This document shows, one piece after another, positions 1-8,427 of a stretch of DNA of 64,000 bases. The stretch is from contig CAZFGW010000001.1 in assembly GCA_964518575.1 (NCBI GenBank), positions 186,001 to 250,000 on the forward strand. Reading direction: 5' to 3'. The notes under the pieces are model-generated. The model was not told the DNA's origin and did no database searches. It saw only the letters and a program-made list of their open reading frames with translations. Each line of letters starts with the position of its first letter. Position 1 is the first letter of the stretch. This DNA is from MGBC163016 sp964518575 (GTDB lineage: Bacteria > Actinomycetota > Coriobacteriia > Coriobacteriales > Eggerthellaceae). A program made the position numbers and the translations under genes.

Positions 1-1351
1 ATTCGCCCGTGAAACATGCGTCGCAAAAACCAGGCGTGCGAACGTGCGAGACCGCCTCATGAAGCCCTTCGAGCGAGAGGAAAGAAAGCGAATCGCACCC
101 GATCCATTCCGTCATCTCCGAAAGCGTCATGTTCGCCGCGATGAGCTGGTCCTGCGTGCCCGTATCGATCCCGTAATAGCAGGGATAGATGATCTCGGGC
201 GATGTGATCCGCAAATGGACTTCCCGCGCGCCCGCATCGCGCAGCATGCGCACCAGTTTTTTCGACGTATTGCCGCGCACGATAGAGTCATCGATCACCA
301 CAAGGCGCTTGTCAGCAATAACTTCGGGCAACGGGTTCAATTTGAGGCGAATGCCCAGCTGACGCATCTCCTGGGTCGGCTGGATGAAGGTGCGCCCCAC
401 GTAGCGGTTCTTGACGATGCCGTCGGTATAGGTCAGCCCACTCTCGTCCGCATAACCAAGCGCCGCGGGCACGCCGGAGTCGGGAACACCGAGCACGATA
501 TCGGCGTCAACAGCCGACTCGCGCGCGAGGATGCGACCACACTCCCGCCGCGCCATGTAGACGCTCTGCCCGTCGATGACGGAGTCAGGTCGCGCGAAGT
601 AAACGTACTCGAAGATGCACGCTGCACGCGGTCGTGCTTCGGTTCCCCGCGAGCTCACCAGTCCTTTGTCGTTGATACGGATGATCTCGCCCGGTTCGAC
701 ATCGCGCACATACGTTGCACCCACGATATCGAGCCCGCACGTTTCCGAGGAAACCACCCATCCGCCGCTTTGGGGAAGTTCGCCCAAACAAAGCGGTCGG
801 ATACCTGCAGGATCGCGAAACGCGTAGAGCGCATCCGCGGTGCAGACCACCATGGCGTAGGAGCCCTCCATGAGCCCCATCATGTATGCGATCCCCTCGC
901 GCAGATGATGCGTTTTGCGCGTGGCGAAGCCGATGCCCTTCGCGGCAACTTCGGAATCAGTCGATGAGAAGAACTGAACGCCCTCTGAAATCAGCTGCGC
1001 CCGCAGCTTGTTCGTGTTAACGAGCGTACCGTTATGGGCAAGGGCGAACAGGACATCGTCGATGGCGGAGATGTGCGGCTGCGCAGCTTCCCACGCCGCT
1101 TTCGCTCCGCTCGTGGAATAGCGAACGTGCCCGATTGCCACCTTACCGGGCAGCGCCGAGAGCATCGCGTCGTCGAAGACCTGCGTAACGAGCCCGAGGT
1201 CCTTGGCAACGGTCACGGTTTCGCCATCACCCACGGCGATTCCCGCGCTCTCCTGACCACGATGTTGCAGTGCCTGAAGTCCGAATCCAGTCATGCGTGC
1301 GACGTCGGCATCGGGTGCCCATGCCCCGAAAACGCCACATTCTTCATGCAT
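1..1351 (-). CDS. purF: Amidophosphoribosyltransferase PurF (C-terminus beyond window)
   Basis: First committed step of de novo purine synthesis: glutamine plus PRPP gives 5-phosphoribosylamine. The translation begins MHEECGVFGAW, so the class II amidotransferase nucleophile is Cys5 after a four-residue leader that must be removed. HGTLVNT and the PRPP-binding signature VVIDDSIVRGNTS, late in the visible part, confirm PurF. About 450 codons are visible before the left edge; the family is usually 470-500 residues, so only the C-terminus is missing. The start ATG at 1351 directly abuts the TAG stop of the sortase gene (TAGATG), implying translational coupling. Seen directly: motifs and junction. 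Inferred: co-transcription with the two upstream genes. Confidence 0.95.
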   Translation of the reverse strand, partial: MHEECGVFGAWAPDADVARMTGFGLQALQHRGQESAGIAVGDGETVTVAKDLGLVTQVFDDAMLSALPGKVAIGHVRYSTSGAKAAWEAAQPHISAIDDVLFALAHNGTLVNTNKLRAQLISEGVQFFSSTDSEVAAKGIGFATRKTHHLREGIAYMMGLMEGSYAMVVCTADALYAFRDPAGIRPLCLGELPQSGGWVVSSETCGLDIVGATYVRDVEPGEIIRINDKGLVSSRGTEARPRAACIFEYVYFARPDSVIDGQSVYMARRECGRILARESAVDADIVLGVPDSGVPAALGYADESGLTYTDGIVKNRYVGRTFIQPTQEMRQLGIRLKLNPLPEVIADKRLVVIDDSIVRGNTSKKLVRMLRDAGAREVHLRITSPEIIYPCYYGIDTGTQDQLIAANMTLSEMTEWIGCDSLSFLSLEGLHEAVSHVRTPGFCDACFTGE

Positions 1352-2419
1352 CTATTTGATCCTCTCGTTGTACATCTCGTAGACCGCATCAAGATCTTCC
1401 TGGTCAGCCAATGCATTCCCCTGGCTGACATCGGCGCCGGCGGGAAGGAATTCGTCCACCGTGCAAAACGTGATGATGCGATTGTAATTATCGGGCTTGC
1501 TGCAGGTAGAGAAGGCGAAAACCTGCTTTATCTCGTCCACCGACGGTGCTGGCGGGTTGGGTGTCACGAGCGAATCGTCGAGACGTTTTTGGACGTACGC
1601 CTTGAATTCGTCATCCGTTGGGAAATTAGGGATGACGATGTCGGTAGATGTTCCTGGAACTTTGTTGACCGCGAACGAGGTCAACCTGAAATTGCCCACC
1701 GGTGTGAGGACGTAGAACATGCGATGAGCGTTGAATTCGGCGCTGTCAGTAAAGCCCGCCAGCGTGGCGAACATCGTGCCGTTATTGAGATGGTGACCGA
1801 AAAGCACTTCGACCTGATCGGTCCACTCGGGAGAGTCCACGCCCGAGAGCATGATGCAGCCATATTCTGCGCCAAAATCTCCGTTGGAGTTATCGCCGAA
1901 ACTGCGATTCAAGTAGTACTTGTCGTCATTTTCGCGCCATACGATGGGGTAGTTGATGATGGTGTCAGGGACGTATATCCATCCCACGACATCGGGATTG
2001 ATGCCGCGCAGCGCCTCCCAATCGATGCTGAACGAGGAGAGCGTTTTGTATTCACTGGGATCGTCAACGTTCATATATTCGGTCAGTTCGTCATATTCGC
2101 GCTGACCATTCCAATAGGTGAAGAGCACATAGCCGATGGCGCCAAGCGAGAGCAGCAAAACCGCCAAGGAAAGAATGAAGAGCACGCGCCAAACGCCGCC
2201 CCGTCGGGCTCCCTTGCTGTAGTTCTTGTCAGCATGATCAGCCGCTGAGTCGGGCTGCACAGGCGCAACGTAGCCGTATGCGGGCACCTGAGGTGCAGGC
2301 TGCTGGTAGGTGGGCATGACCGGAGGAGGGCTTTGCGGTGGGGGTGCTTGGTATGCACTGCGCGCCTGACCTTGGGGGTCACGCGCGGCAAAGGTGAAGT
2401 CCCTACGCTCGATCGTCAT
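1352..2419 (-). CDS. Class B sortase
   Basis: Membrane-anchored cysteine transpeptidase that would attach surface proteins or pilins to peptidoglycan. 355 residues: a Pro/Gln-rich cytoplasmic N-terminus (about 1-70), one membrane segment (about 77-100) and an extracellular catalytic domain. Catalytic His is in FGHHLNNGT (about 209), Cys306 in FAFSTCSKP and Arg about 314 in NYNRIITF, the class B spacing. The proline-rich N-terminal arm of about 70 residues is longer than usual. No LPXTG-type substrate gene is adjacent; neighbours are a 39-residue membrane peptide upstream (14-bp gap) and purF downstream. The specific substrate is unknown. The class assignment is firm. Confidence 0.88.
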   Translation of the reverse strand: MTIERRDFTFAARDPQGQARSAYQAPPPQSPPPVMPTYQQPAPQVPAYGYVAPVQPDSAADHADKNYSKGARRGGVWRVLFILSLAVLLLSLGAIGYVLFTYWNGQREYDELTEYMNVDDPSEYKTLSSFSIDWEALRGINPDVVGWIYVPDTIINYPIVWRENDDKYYLNRSFGDNSNGDFGAEYGCIMLSGVDSPEWTDQVEVLFGHHLNNGTMFATLAGFTDSAEFNAHRMFYVLTPVGNFRLTSFAVNKVPGTSTDIVIPNFPTDDEFKAYVQKRLDDSLVTPNPPAPSVDEIKQVFAFSTCSKPDNYNRIITFCTVDEFLPAGADVSQGNALADQEDLDAVYEMYNERIK

Positions 2420-2433
2420 ACCTGGTAACGCAC

Positions 2434-2553
2434 CTACTTCTTTTTCATCTCGTCAATGAATCCCTTCGCAATGAAGACAACTACGATGAGAACGATAATA
2501 GCTATTATGATGCCGATAACCCAAGGTTGATTCAGACTCTCTAAGAATTCCAT
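2434..2553 (-). CDS. 39-residue single-pass membrane peptide
   Basis: Small ORF, ATG at 2553 and TAG ending at 2434. It encodes a short amphipathic N-terminus with Trp12, one strongly hydrophobic helix of Ile/Val (about residues 13-29) and a Lys-rich tail (DEMKKK). An AAAGGGATTTCC stretch gives a usable ribosome binding site 6-8 bases before the start. The gene sits 14 bp before the sortase gene on the same strand and is probably the first gene of a peptide-sortase-purF transcript. I do not recognise a family. A role as a small partner of the sortase is inference from position only. It is short, so chance cannot be excluded, but RBS, composition and spacing favour a real gene. Confidence 0.6.
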   Translation of the reverse strand: MEFLESLNQPWVIGIIIAIIVLIVVVFIAKGFIDEMKKK

Positions 2554-2740
2554 GGAAATCCCTTTCGCTCTTCAAAACCAACGATAATTCCACGCTTACA
2601 AATATCGGATTATGGTAAATCACAACACCGGTGAGCGCAAGACATCAATGCCGTTCGTGACGGGATTGATGCAGATGGCGAAGGGGTTTTAAGCAACGGC
2701 GAACCGATCGTGATAACAGACGTATCAATCAAGGAAATAT

Positions 2741-2990
2741 ATGGGATAGATATAGGGACGGAATTTATCTCGTCCGCAATGGTGCGGCGTTGGGGTTGTT
2801 GCGTTTTGGGGTTCACCGTTGGTGTAACGGGATTGCCTGATGTTTCATTATTGGGGTCGTCACTTTGGCGGGCGAGATGAATCTCGCCTCTACGTCCACC
2901 TGAGCGGTTATTGTTATTGATAGGTTTAATCAACCGGAAGCGGTCATCGGGGTCAATGTAACCAATATATCTCGTCCCTACATCTATACC
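2741..2990. repeat. MITE-like intergenic element with terminal inverted repeats
   Basis: The stretch 2554-3015 has no convincing gene. Its left part at about 2743-2760 reads GATAGATATAGGGACG and its right part at about 2971-2987, on the other strand, reads GTATAGATGTAGGGACG, so the block has imperfect inverted ends about 250 bp apart. Between them lies one copy of a dispersed repeat (2784-2903) with the hairpin GCGAGA-TGAA-TCTCGC. No transposase is present, so if mobile it would be non-autonomous. The small ORF on the minus strand across this block is repeat sequence, not a credible gene. Confidence 0.5.
2784..2903 (+). repeat. Dispersed intergenic repeat, copy 1 (long form)
   Basis: About 120 bp aligning by eye with 36285-36404 and partly with 31163-31262. 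Shared landmarks in order: GGGGTTGTTGCG, TTCACCGTTG-like, GTTTCATTATTGGGG, then the core hairpin GGGCGAGATGAATCTCGC followed by CGTCCACCTGA. The core is at 2868-2903. Confidence 0.7.
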
Positions 2991-3015
2991 CAGAGGTTAT
3001 CTCCGTTGAAGGGAC

Positions 3016-5454
3016 TTACGAAACGCCGCGGTGGAGATGTCCGAGCGTGGTATCAGGCAACTTCTTGAGCGCACCTTGACCTCGCAGCGCAAGATCAAGC
3101 GCACGCACTGCACGACCAACGCTCTGTGCCGTCTGCTCCACATCGAGCAGGGTCGCATCCACCATGAACGACGTCACGCCCTTCACGAGCAAATCGGGGA
3201 TGAGCGATACCGCGTCGAGCGCAACACTGTTATACAGATGGCTGCGCCCCATTCCATCGACCACCACCGGAAACTCATATCCCTTGCGGTCCTTAAGCAC
3301 ATGCTGCCGCGTCCGCCGCACACAGGTGGCACACTCTTCTGCACATGGTCCTTGACTTGCGAGCATACAATGTTCGCTCACCATGAGCTCCTGCGCACCC
3401 GAAATCACAATGCCAAGGGACACCGGCGTATCGGCTGCAAGCTCTTCGATCTGAGATTCATTGAGCTCAGGAGAAAGCCAAACCCGATCAACGCCCCATG
3501 CATGCATGAGCGCAAGCGATGCCTTGTTCGTAACAGGAATCGACGGACCCACTTCAACGAGCGCATCCATCTCGATCGCATGCTCAAGCGCACCAAGCGA
3601 CGAGACCATCACCGGTTGCGCGGCGGCAACGTATTCCCATACCTCAGAGGGCGTTCGCGCTTCTTTCGCATCCCCTACCGCATCGTGCTCGATAGCAGGT
3701 ATCACGGGAATGCAATGGCGCGGATATCCCGCCTGGGAAAGATCCTTTTGCAACCGTCCCGCACACGTCGACGTCCCACGCCGATAATTGAGCGCTGGAA
3801 CATAGAGAGCACGCGCGCCTGCCCGCTTCGCAGCACGAGCACAGTCGGGATTTGCCACGAGCGCACAGATCGCACTCGACCGATCAGGTTGCGCCACCAC
3901 CGGTGTGCTCTTGGGAGTCTTAACTAGGACACGCCCTTTATAGGAAGCAAGCATCTTTTGTTCAAGCGCTCGGAGTGCCTCGGAGCGAACATGGTGAAGC
4001 TTCGAAAAACCGATCCCGATACCTTCGCCAAGATCAACCTCAAGATCAACGAGCTCGAAAGGTGTGTTGCCGAGCCGATTCACATGCTCAAGCACCTCAT
4101 CCTCCGTGATGGCTTTTGTCCGCGCCGCCTCACACAGAACACCCTCAGCCTCTACGTGCATCGCAGGATCATAGGCGAGCGCAAAGGAAATCTTGAGAGG
4201 TTTGTCTCGCTCGAGCACAACCGTGCCGGTAACAGGAATGCGCGGCGCAAACGGATTATCGGTCCACGCACTCTCGGCGCTCCGCACGCGGAACACCCGA
4301 TCGTGCTGGGAGATCTTGCGAGCATCCTTCGCCACGCTGAACTGGATTTCGCCCCTGGCTTTCGAGGTACACGACTCGATCGGAACGATCACGTTCGCTT
4401 TCCGCGTCCAAATTTCCACGACATCGCCCGGGGAAAGCTCGATTTCAGAAGCAACGGTTACCATGCCGTCCTTGACCGCTTTGACCCGCCCCGCGAATTG
4501 CCCGCGATTGTTCGGTCGCGTATATCCCATGAGCGAATTGCCCGACTTGCCCGCAAGGTAATCACTGGTGAAGCCGCGTGAGAAGACCGACTCGAGATCG
4601 GATACCAATTCCTCTTTGGGGATGGCAGCACCCTCACCAACCGCATCGAGCGCGTGCCGATATGCGCGCACTGCCGAGAAAACATACTCGGGTGACTTCA
4701 TGCGCCCCTCGATCTTGAGGGAAGAAACTCCTGCCGCTGCAAGCTTGTCAATCTGGTCGATCGTGCACAGGTCTTTGGGCGATAAGAGGAAGTCACCCGG
4801 GTGCTCAAGCTGCGTCCCAGGCGTGTCTTTGCAGATAAGTTCGTAGGGAAGCCGGCATGCCTGCGCGCACAGCCCCCGATTCGCCGAACGCCCACCGATC
4901 ATCGACGACATGAAACACTGTCCTGAATAGCAGATACAGATTGCACCGTGTGCGAACACCTCAGTCTCAAGCCCCAAGAGCTCGGCTTGTGCGCTCAAAT
5001 GCTCGATCTCGCCCAGCGACAGCTCGCGCGCAAGCGTCACGCGATTCGCCCCGAGGCCTGCGACCAATGCGAGCCCATCGGTACTATGGATATTCATCTG
5101 CGTTGAAATGTGCAGACGCGTATCGGGAAACGCCGCCTTCAAGCGTGAAGCAAGCCCGATGTCCTGCACGATGAACGCATCCGCCCCCAGCCGATACGCC
5201 TGACGCGCCGTTTCGAGCGCTTCGTTGAGCTCATGCGGCAAAATGATAGTGTTGAGCGTTACATAGATTTTCGCATCGCGAAGGTGGGCGTAATCGCACG
5301 CTTCTTCGAAAGTATCGAATGTGAAGTTATCGGCGTTGCGCCGTGCGTTGAACGAGCCAAGTCCCACATAGACCGCATCCGCACCAGCACTGACCGCTGC
5401 ATGCAGCGCAGGCGCATTGCCAGCAGGAGCGAGAAGTTCGGGTAGAGATGACAT
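3016..5454 (-). CDS. U32 family peptidase / RlhA-type protein with DUF3656-like region
   Basis: 812 residues from ATG at 5454, where the conserved MSSLPELLAPAGN begins; an upstream in-frame extension of 59 codons overlaps the lipoprotein gene and looks non-coding. The U32 signature is a Cys-rich run around residues 170-195 (CYSGQCFMSSMIGGRSANRG, then LCAQACR). U32 proteins were first described as collagenase-like proteases, but the E. coli homologue RlhA is a 23S rRNA C2501 hydroxylation factor that needs iron-sulfur and prephenate metabolism, so an RNA-modifying role is at least as likely here. The C-terminal half matches the long, DUF3656-containing subgroup, with an extra CAEECATC cysteine cluster near the end. 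The SD is weak; the start is 19 bp after the lipoprotein stop, suggesting coupling. Confidence 0.85.
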   Translation of the reverse strand: MSSLPELLAPAGNAPALHAAVSAGADAVYVGLGSFNARRNADNFTFDTFEEACDYAHLRDAKIYVTLNTIILPHELNEALETARQAYRLGADAFIVQDIGLASRLKAAFPDTRLHISTQMNIHSTDGLALVAGLGANRVTLARELSLGEIEHLSAQAELLGLETEVFAHGAICICYSGQCFMSSMIGGRSANRGLCAQACRLPYELICKDTPGTQLEHPGDFLLSPKDLCTIDQIDKLAAAGVSSLKIEGRMKSPEYVFSAVRAYRHALDAVGEGAAIPKEELVSDLESVFSRGFTSDYLAGKSGNSLMGYTRPNNRGQFAGRVKAVKDGMVTVASEIELSPGDVVEIWTRKANVIVPIESCTSKARGEIQFSVAKDARKISQHDRVFRVRSAESAWTDNPFAPRIPVTGTVVLERDKPLKISFALAYDPAMHVEAEGVLCEAARTKAITEDEVLEHVNRLGNTPFELVDLEVDLGEGIGIGFSKLHHVRSEALRALEQKMLASYKGRVLVKTPKSTPVVAQPDRSSAICALVANPDCARAAKRAGARALYVPALNYRRGTSTCAGRLQKDLSQAGYPRHCIPVIPAIEHDAVGDAKEARTPSEVWEYVAAAQPVMVSSLGALEHAIEMDALVEVGPSIPVTNKASLALMHAWGVDRVWLSPELNESQIEELAADTPVSLGIVISGAQELMVSEHCMLASQGPCAEECATCVRRTRQHVLKDRKGYEFPVVVDGMGRSHLYNSVALDAVSLIPDLLVKGVTSFMVDATLLDVEQTAQSVGRAVRALDLALRGQGALKKLPDTTLGHLHRGVS

Positions 5455-5473
5455 GCAAGGATGAAGCCGCGCG

Positions 5474-6007
5474 CTACAGTTCAGTAGCGGTGTTATCGGC
5501 ATTTTCAAGCGCCGCGATGCCGTCGTTGTACGCCTTTTGGATGCTATCGATCTTGCTTGCGTATGCAGCGTAGTCAAAGGGATGGTCATCCGTTGCGGAA
5601 GCAATCTGCACGTAGAGATCAATGTAGTCATTCAATGCATCTTCAAGCGTGGTACACCCATCGATATAGCCCTGCTTCAACTCAGCCAATTCCTCGGGAG
5701 CTTCGATTTCACGCAATTTGTCAATGATCAGGAAGGCGTTATCAGCCTGGGTCTGCATCCCCACGAGATCCTCCCGCGCAACTGCGTCATTGAATCCCTT
5801 GAGCTTTTCTGTCAGCTCCGCCACAGTTTGATTGACCTGGGCCATGTATTCCCGCGAATTTGGCTGGGCGTCTTCGGCGTTTTGCGCGCCCGACAGACCC
5901 ATCCCGGGGATATTCTGCGCAGAGCACCCGTACAGAGCAAAACAAAAAACCATCATCAAAGAAACGCAGACGAGCGTTGTGGATATGAAGCGTTTACTGA
6001 AGCGCAT
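5474..6007 (-). CDS. Predicted lipoprotein, helical, unknown function
   Basis: 177 residues from ATG at 6007, preceded by AGGAG seven bases upstream; an in-frame upstream ATG at 6043 lacks an RBS. The N-terminus has Lys/Arg, a hydrophobic core and a lipobox FALYGC, so the mature protein should be lipidated at Cys about 28 and face outside. The rest is acidic and mostly alpha-helical, with regular Leu/Ile spacing. No family is recognised. Position directly upstream of the U32 gene suggests co-transcription but not shared function. A TATACT hexamer on the minus strand at 6051-6056 may be the -10 element. Confidence 0.75.
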   Translation of the reverse strand: MRFSKRFISTTLVCVSLMMVFCFALYGCSAQNIPGMGLSGAQNAEDAQPNSREYMAQVNQTVAELTEKLKGFNDAVAREDLVGMQTQADNAFLIIDKLREIEAPEELAELKQGYIDGCTTLEDALNDYIDLYVQIASATDDHPFDYAAYASKIDSIQKAYNDGIAALENADNTATEL

Positions 6008-6102
6008 GTTGTCTCCTGCTATCGTGCATAAAGGTGATTTCACGTCGTCCTAGTATAGAGCAACGAGAGCCGCGTGACCTCAATGCGTTATCAGATTAAA
6101 AC

Positions 6103-8256
6103 CTAATTTCCACTGGGATTGGGGTCGGGATTATCGGGTCCCGGTCCTGGAGGATCAGGATTATCGGGTCCCGGTCCAGGATCAGGAACGTCAGGTCCGG
6201 GATCAGGAGGATCGGGCGTTGAGGGATTTTCGGGCTCTTCCGTTCCAGCACTTGAACTTGCACTGCTCGAGGAAGAATCCTCATCTTCCTTTTCATCAGG
6301 CTCCCAACCGCTGTTTCCGATATGGTTCTTGGAATCAAGGTAGTTGCTGATATATTGCGGCTTGCCCGCTGTGGGGAATTGCTCGATTGGCTGTCCTTCG
6401 AGAATGCGATTCATGAAGTCAGCGAAGGTGCTTGCCGCTGTGCCGGGAACCTGGCGTGCTTTCTCGTAGCTGTCAGCGCGTTCGCCAAGCCAAATCGCAA
6501 CCGAGAGCTGCGGCGTGATACCGATAAACCAGCTATCCTTCTGGTCATCCGTGGTTCCCGTCTTGCCAGCAACAGGTTGCGCTGAGGCAAGACGTGCAGC
6601 CGTTCCGGAGCCTTCGCGAACAACTCCTTGCAAACCCTCGATAGTGGCAACGGCAATCTCTTTTGAGATAACGCGCTCGCCCTCGGGGTTCGAATTGTCA
6701 ACGATCACGCGCCCATCGCGGTCGACGATCTTGATGATGCACTCGGGCTCGTAGTAGGTGCCGCCGTTCGCGATCGTGGCATAGGCACTCGCCATCTCAA
6801 GCGGTGTGACCGAATCGATGCCCAGCGTGATGCCCGCAACATTCTGGATGTTCGACTTGATGCCGAGCCGCTGCGCCATCTCGCGCACGTTGCTCACGCC
6901 CACCGACATGATCAGACGCATGAACGCCGTGTTCGAAGACACCGCAAGCGCCGATTCGATCGAACGCGTTCCGAAGTCAGCATGACCGACGTTGAAAACC
7001 TCAGCAGCGCCATCGAGCTTGACCGAGTATCCCGCGTCAATGAGCGTATCGGGGTCGATGCCCGACTCGAGCGCGGCGGCGTAGGTGAACGCCTTGAACG
7101 TGGATCCGCATTGCCGTCCCGATCCACCTTCGCCCGTTGCCATATTGACCTGCTCGACATCGTAATTCTTGCCGCCGATCATGGCTTTGATGTACCCGTT
7201 ATCCGGATCGACCGCGCACATGGCAACTTCGAACGGCTCACCCACTTCTGCCTCTTTGTTCGCAGCCGCGACTTCAGCAGCCTGCTGGTCGGTGACATCG
7301 AGCGTCGTGATGATCGACAAACCGCCGGCGAAAACGTCAGCGACGGAGAATGCATACTTGCCATTCTGGTTCAGCAGCTGGTTGCGAACGTAGCTGGCGA
7401 AGTAGGGGTATGCAACGATGCCGGTCATGGAGGGCGCTGTCGGATTGAGCGTGATGGGCTCGGCTTTCGTCGCCTCCGCCTCCTCTTCGGTGATATAACC
7501 GTTGGAAGCCATGCGGCTCAGCACGATGTTTCGGCGCGCCGTGCAATTCTCAAGATGATCGATCGGATTATTGAACGTCGGGGACTGCGGAATGCCAATG
7601 AGCGTTGCAGCCTCGTTCAGCGTGAGGTCCTTCGCGTGCTTGGAGTAATAGCGCTCCGCCGCCGCTTCAATGCCATACGCACCGGAACCATAGTTGATGG
7701 TATTCAGGTACATGAGCAGGATCTCGTCCTTGTCATAGGTTTCCTCAACCTTGGTCGCAAGGTACATCTCGCGCAATTTACGCTTGATGGAGATCTCGGT
7801 CATCTCTTCCGAGAGAATGGTGTTACGAACGAGCTGCTGCGTGATGGATGATCCGCCTTCACGCGACTTGCCCATAAGGTTGTTGACGAGCGCGCGCGTG
7901 GTGCCCATGAGGTCAACACCTTTGTGGTTGTAGAAACGCTCATCCTCTGTTGCGATGGTGCCCTCTTTGACATAGTCGCACACCTGGTCGAGTTCGACCG
8001 GTTCGCGATTTTCAAGCTGGAATTCCGCAAGCACCGTTTCGCCATCAGAGGCATACACCGTAGAGGTTGAAGATGTTCCGAATTGATCGACCTTTGTGTA
8101 GTCAGGAAGGTCTTCAAGCCACGAATTGCCCAGCGCGATAATGCCGAATGCTGCAGCGCCCACGAACGCCGCCAAAATGGCTATCACCGACAGGACGACT
8201 ACTTTACCGCTTCGCTTCTTTATATGGTAGCGGCTCTTTATTGCCCTCGAACCCAA
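6103..8256 (-). CDS. Class A penicillin-binding protein (PBP1A family)
   Basis: Bifunctional peptidoglycan synthase, 717 residues: short basic N-terminus, one membrane anchor (about 19-44), GT51 glycosyltransferase domain with EDERFYNHKG at about 104 and GGSSITQQL near 134, then the transpeptidase domain with catalytic STFK (Ser385), SSN (440-442) and KTG (565). The C-terminus is a Ser-rich stretch followed by about 45 residues of Pro/Asp/Gly repeats (PDPPDPGPD style), coded by short DNA repeats at 6119-6230; it probably threads into the wall. Start is TTG at 8256 with GGGAGGGG five bases upstream; the ATG at 8269 is out of frame. The family assignment is certain, the exact paralogue name is not. 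Confidence 0.95.
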   Translation of the reverse strand: MGSRAIKSRYHIKKRSGKVVVLSVIAILAAFVGAAAFGIIALGNSWLEDLPDYTKVDQFGTSSTSTVYASDGETVLAEFQLENREPVELDQVCDYVKEGTIATEDERFYNHKGVDLMGTTRALVNNLMGKSREGGSSITQQLVRNTILSEEMTEISIKRKLREMYLATKVEETYDKDEILLMYLNTINYGSGAYGIEAAAERYYSKHAKDLTLNEAATLIGIPQSPTFNNPIDHLENCTARRNIVLSRMASNGYITEEEAEATKAEPITLNPTAPSMTGIVAYPYFASYVRNQLLNQNGKYAFSVADVFAGGLSIITTLDVTDQQAAEVAAANKEAEVGEPFEVAMCAVDPDNGYIKAMIGGKNYDVEQVNMATGEGGSGRQCGSTFKAFTYAAALESGIDPDTLIDAGYSVKLDGAAEVFNVGHADFGTRSIESALAVSSNTAFMRLIMSVGVSNVREMAQRLGIKSNIQNVAGITLGIDSVTPLEMASAYATIANGGTYYEPECIIKIVDRDGRVIVDNSNPEGERVISKEIAVATIEGLQGVVREGSGTAARLASAQPVAGKTGTTDDQKDSWFIGITPQLSVAIWLGERADSYEKARQVPGTAASTFADFMNRILEGQPIEQFPTAGKPQYISNYLDSKNHIGNSGWEPDEKEDEDSSSSSASSSAGTEEPENPSTPDPPDPGPDVPDPGPGPDNPDPPGPGPDNPDPNPSGN

Positions 8257-8427
8257 TTGCCCCTCCCATCAATTTTACGAAGCGATTGTACCATCCAACG
8301 CGTTCATCCACCTATTTGGAGCATGTTACCCGGCGTGCAAACACACGATTTGTACAAATACGTTTTGGCGTGGTCGGCACTGGCGGTGGTGGTGTCGGTG
8401 GGTTTATCCGCTCGTCTATTCGCAGGT

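Noticed and set aside
2610..2933. 107-codon minus-strand frame in the repeat block
   Set aside because: Entirely repeat and low-complexity sequence, no RBS.
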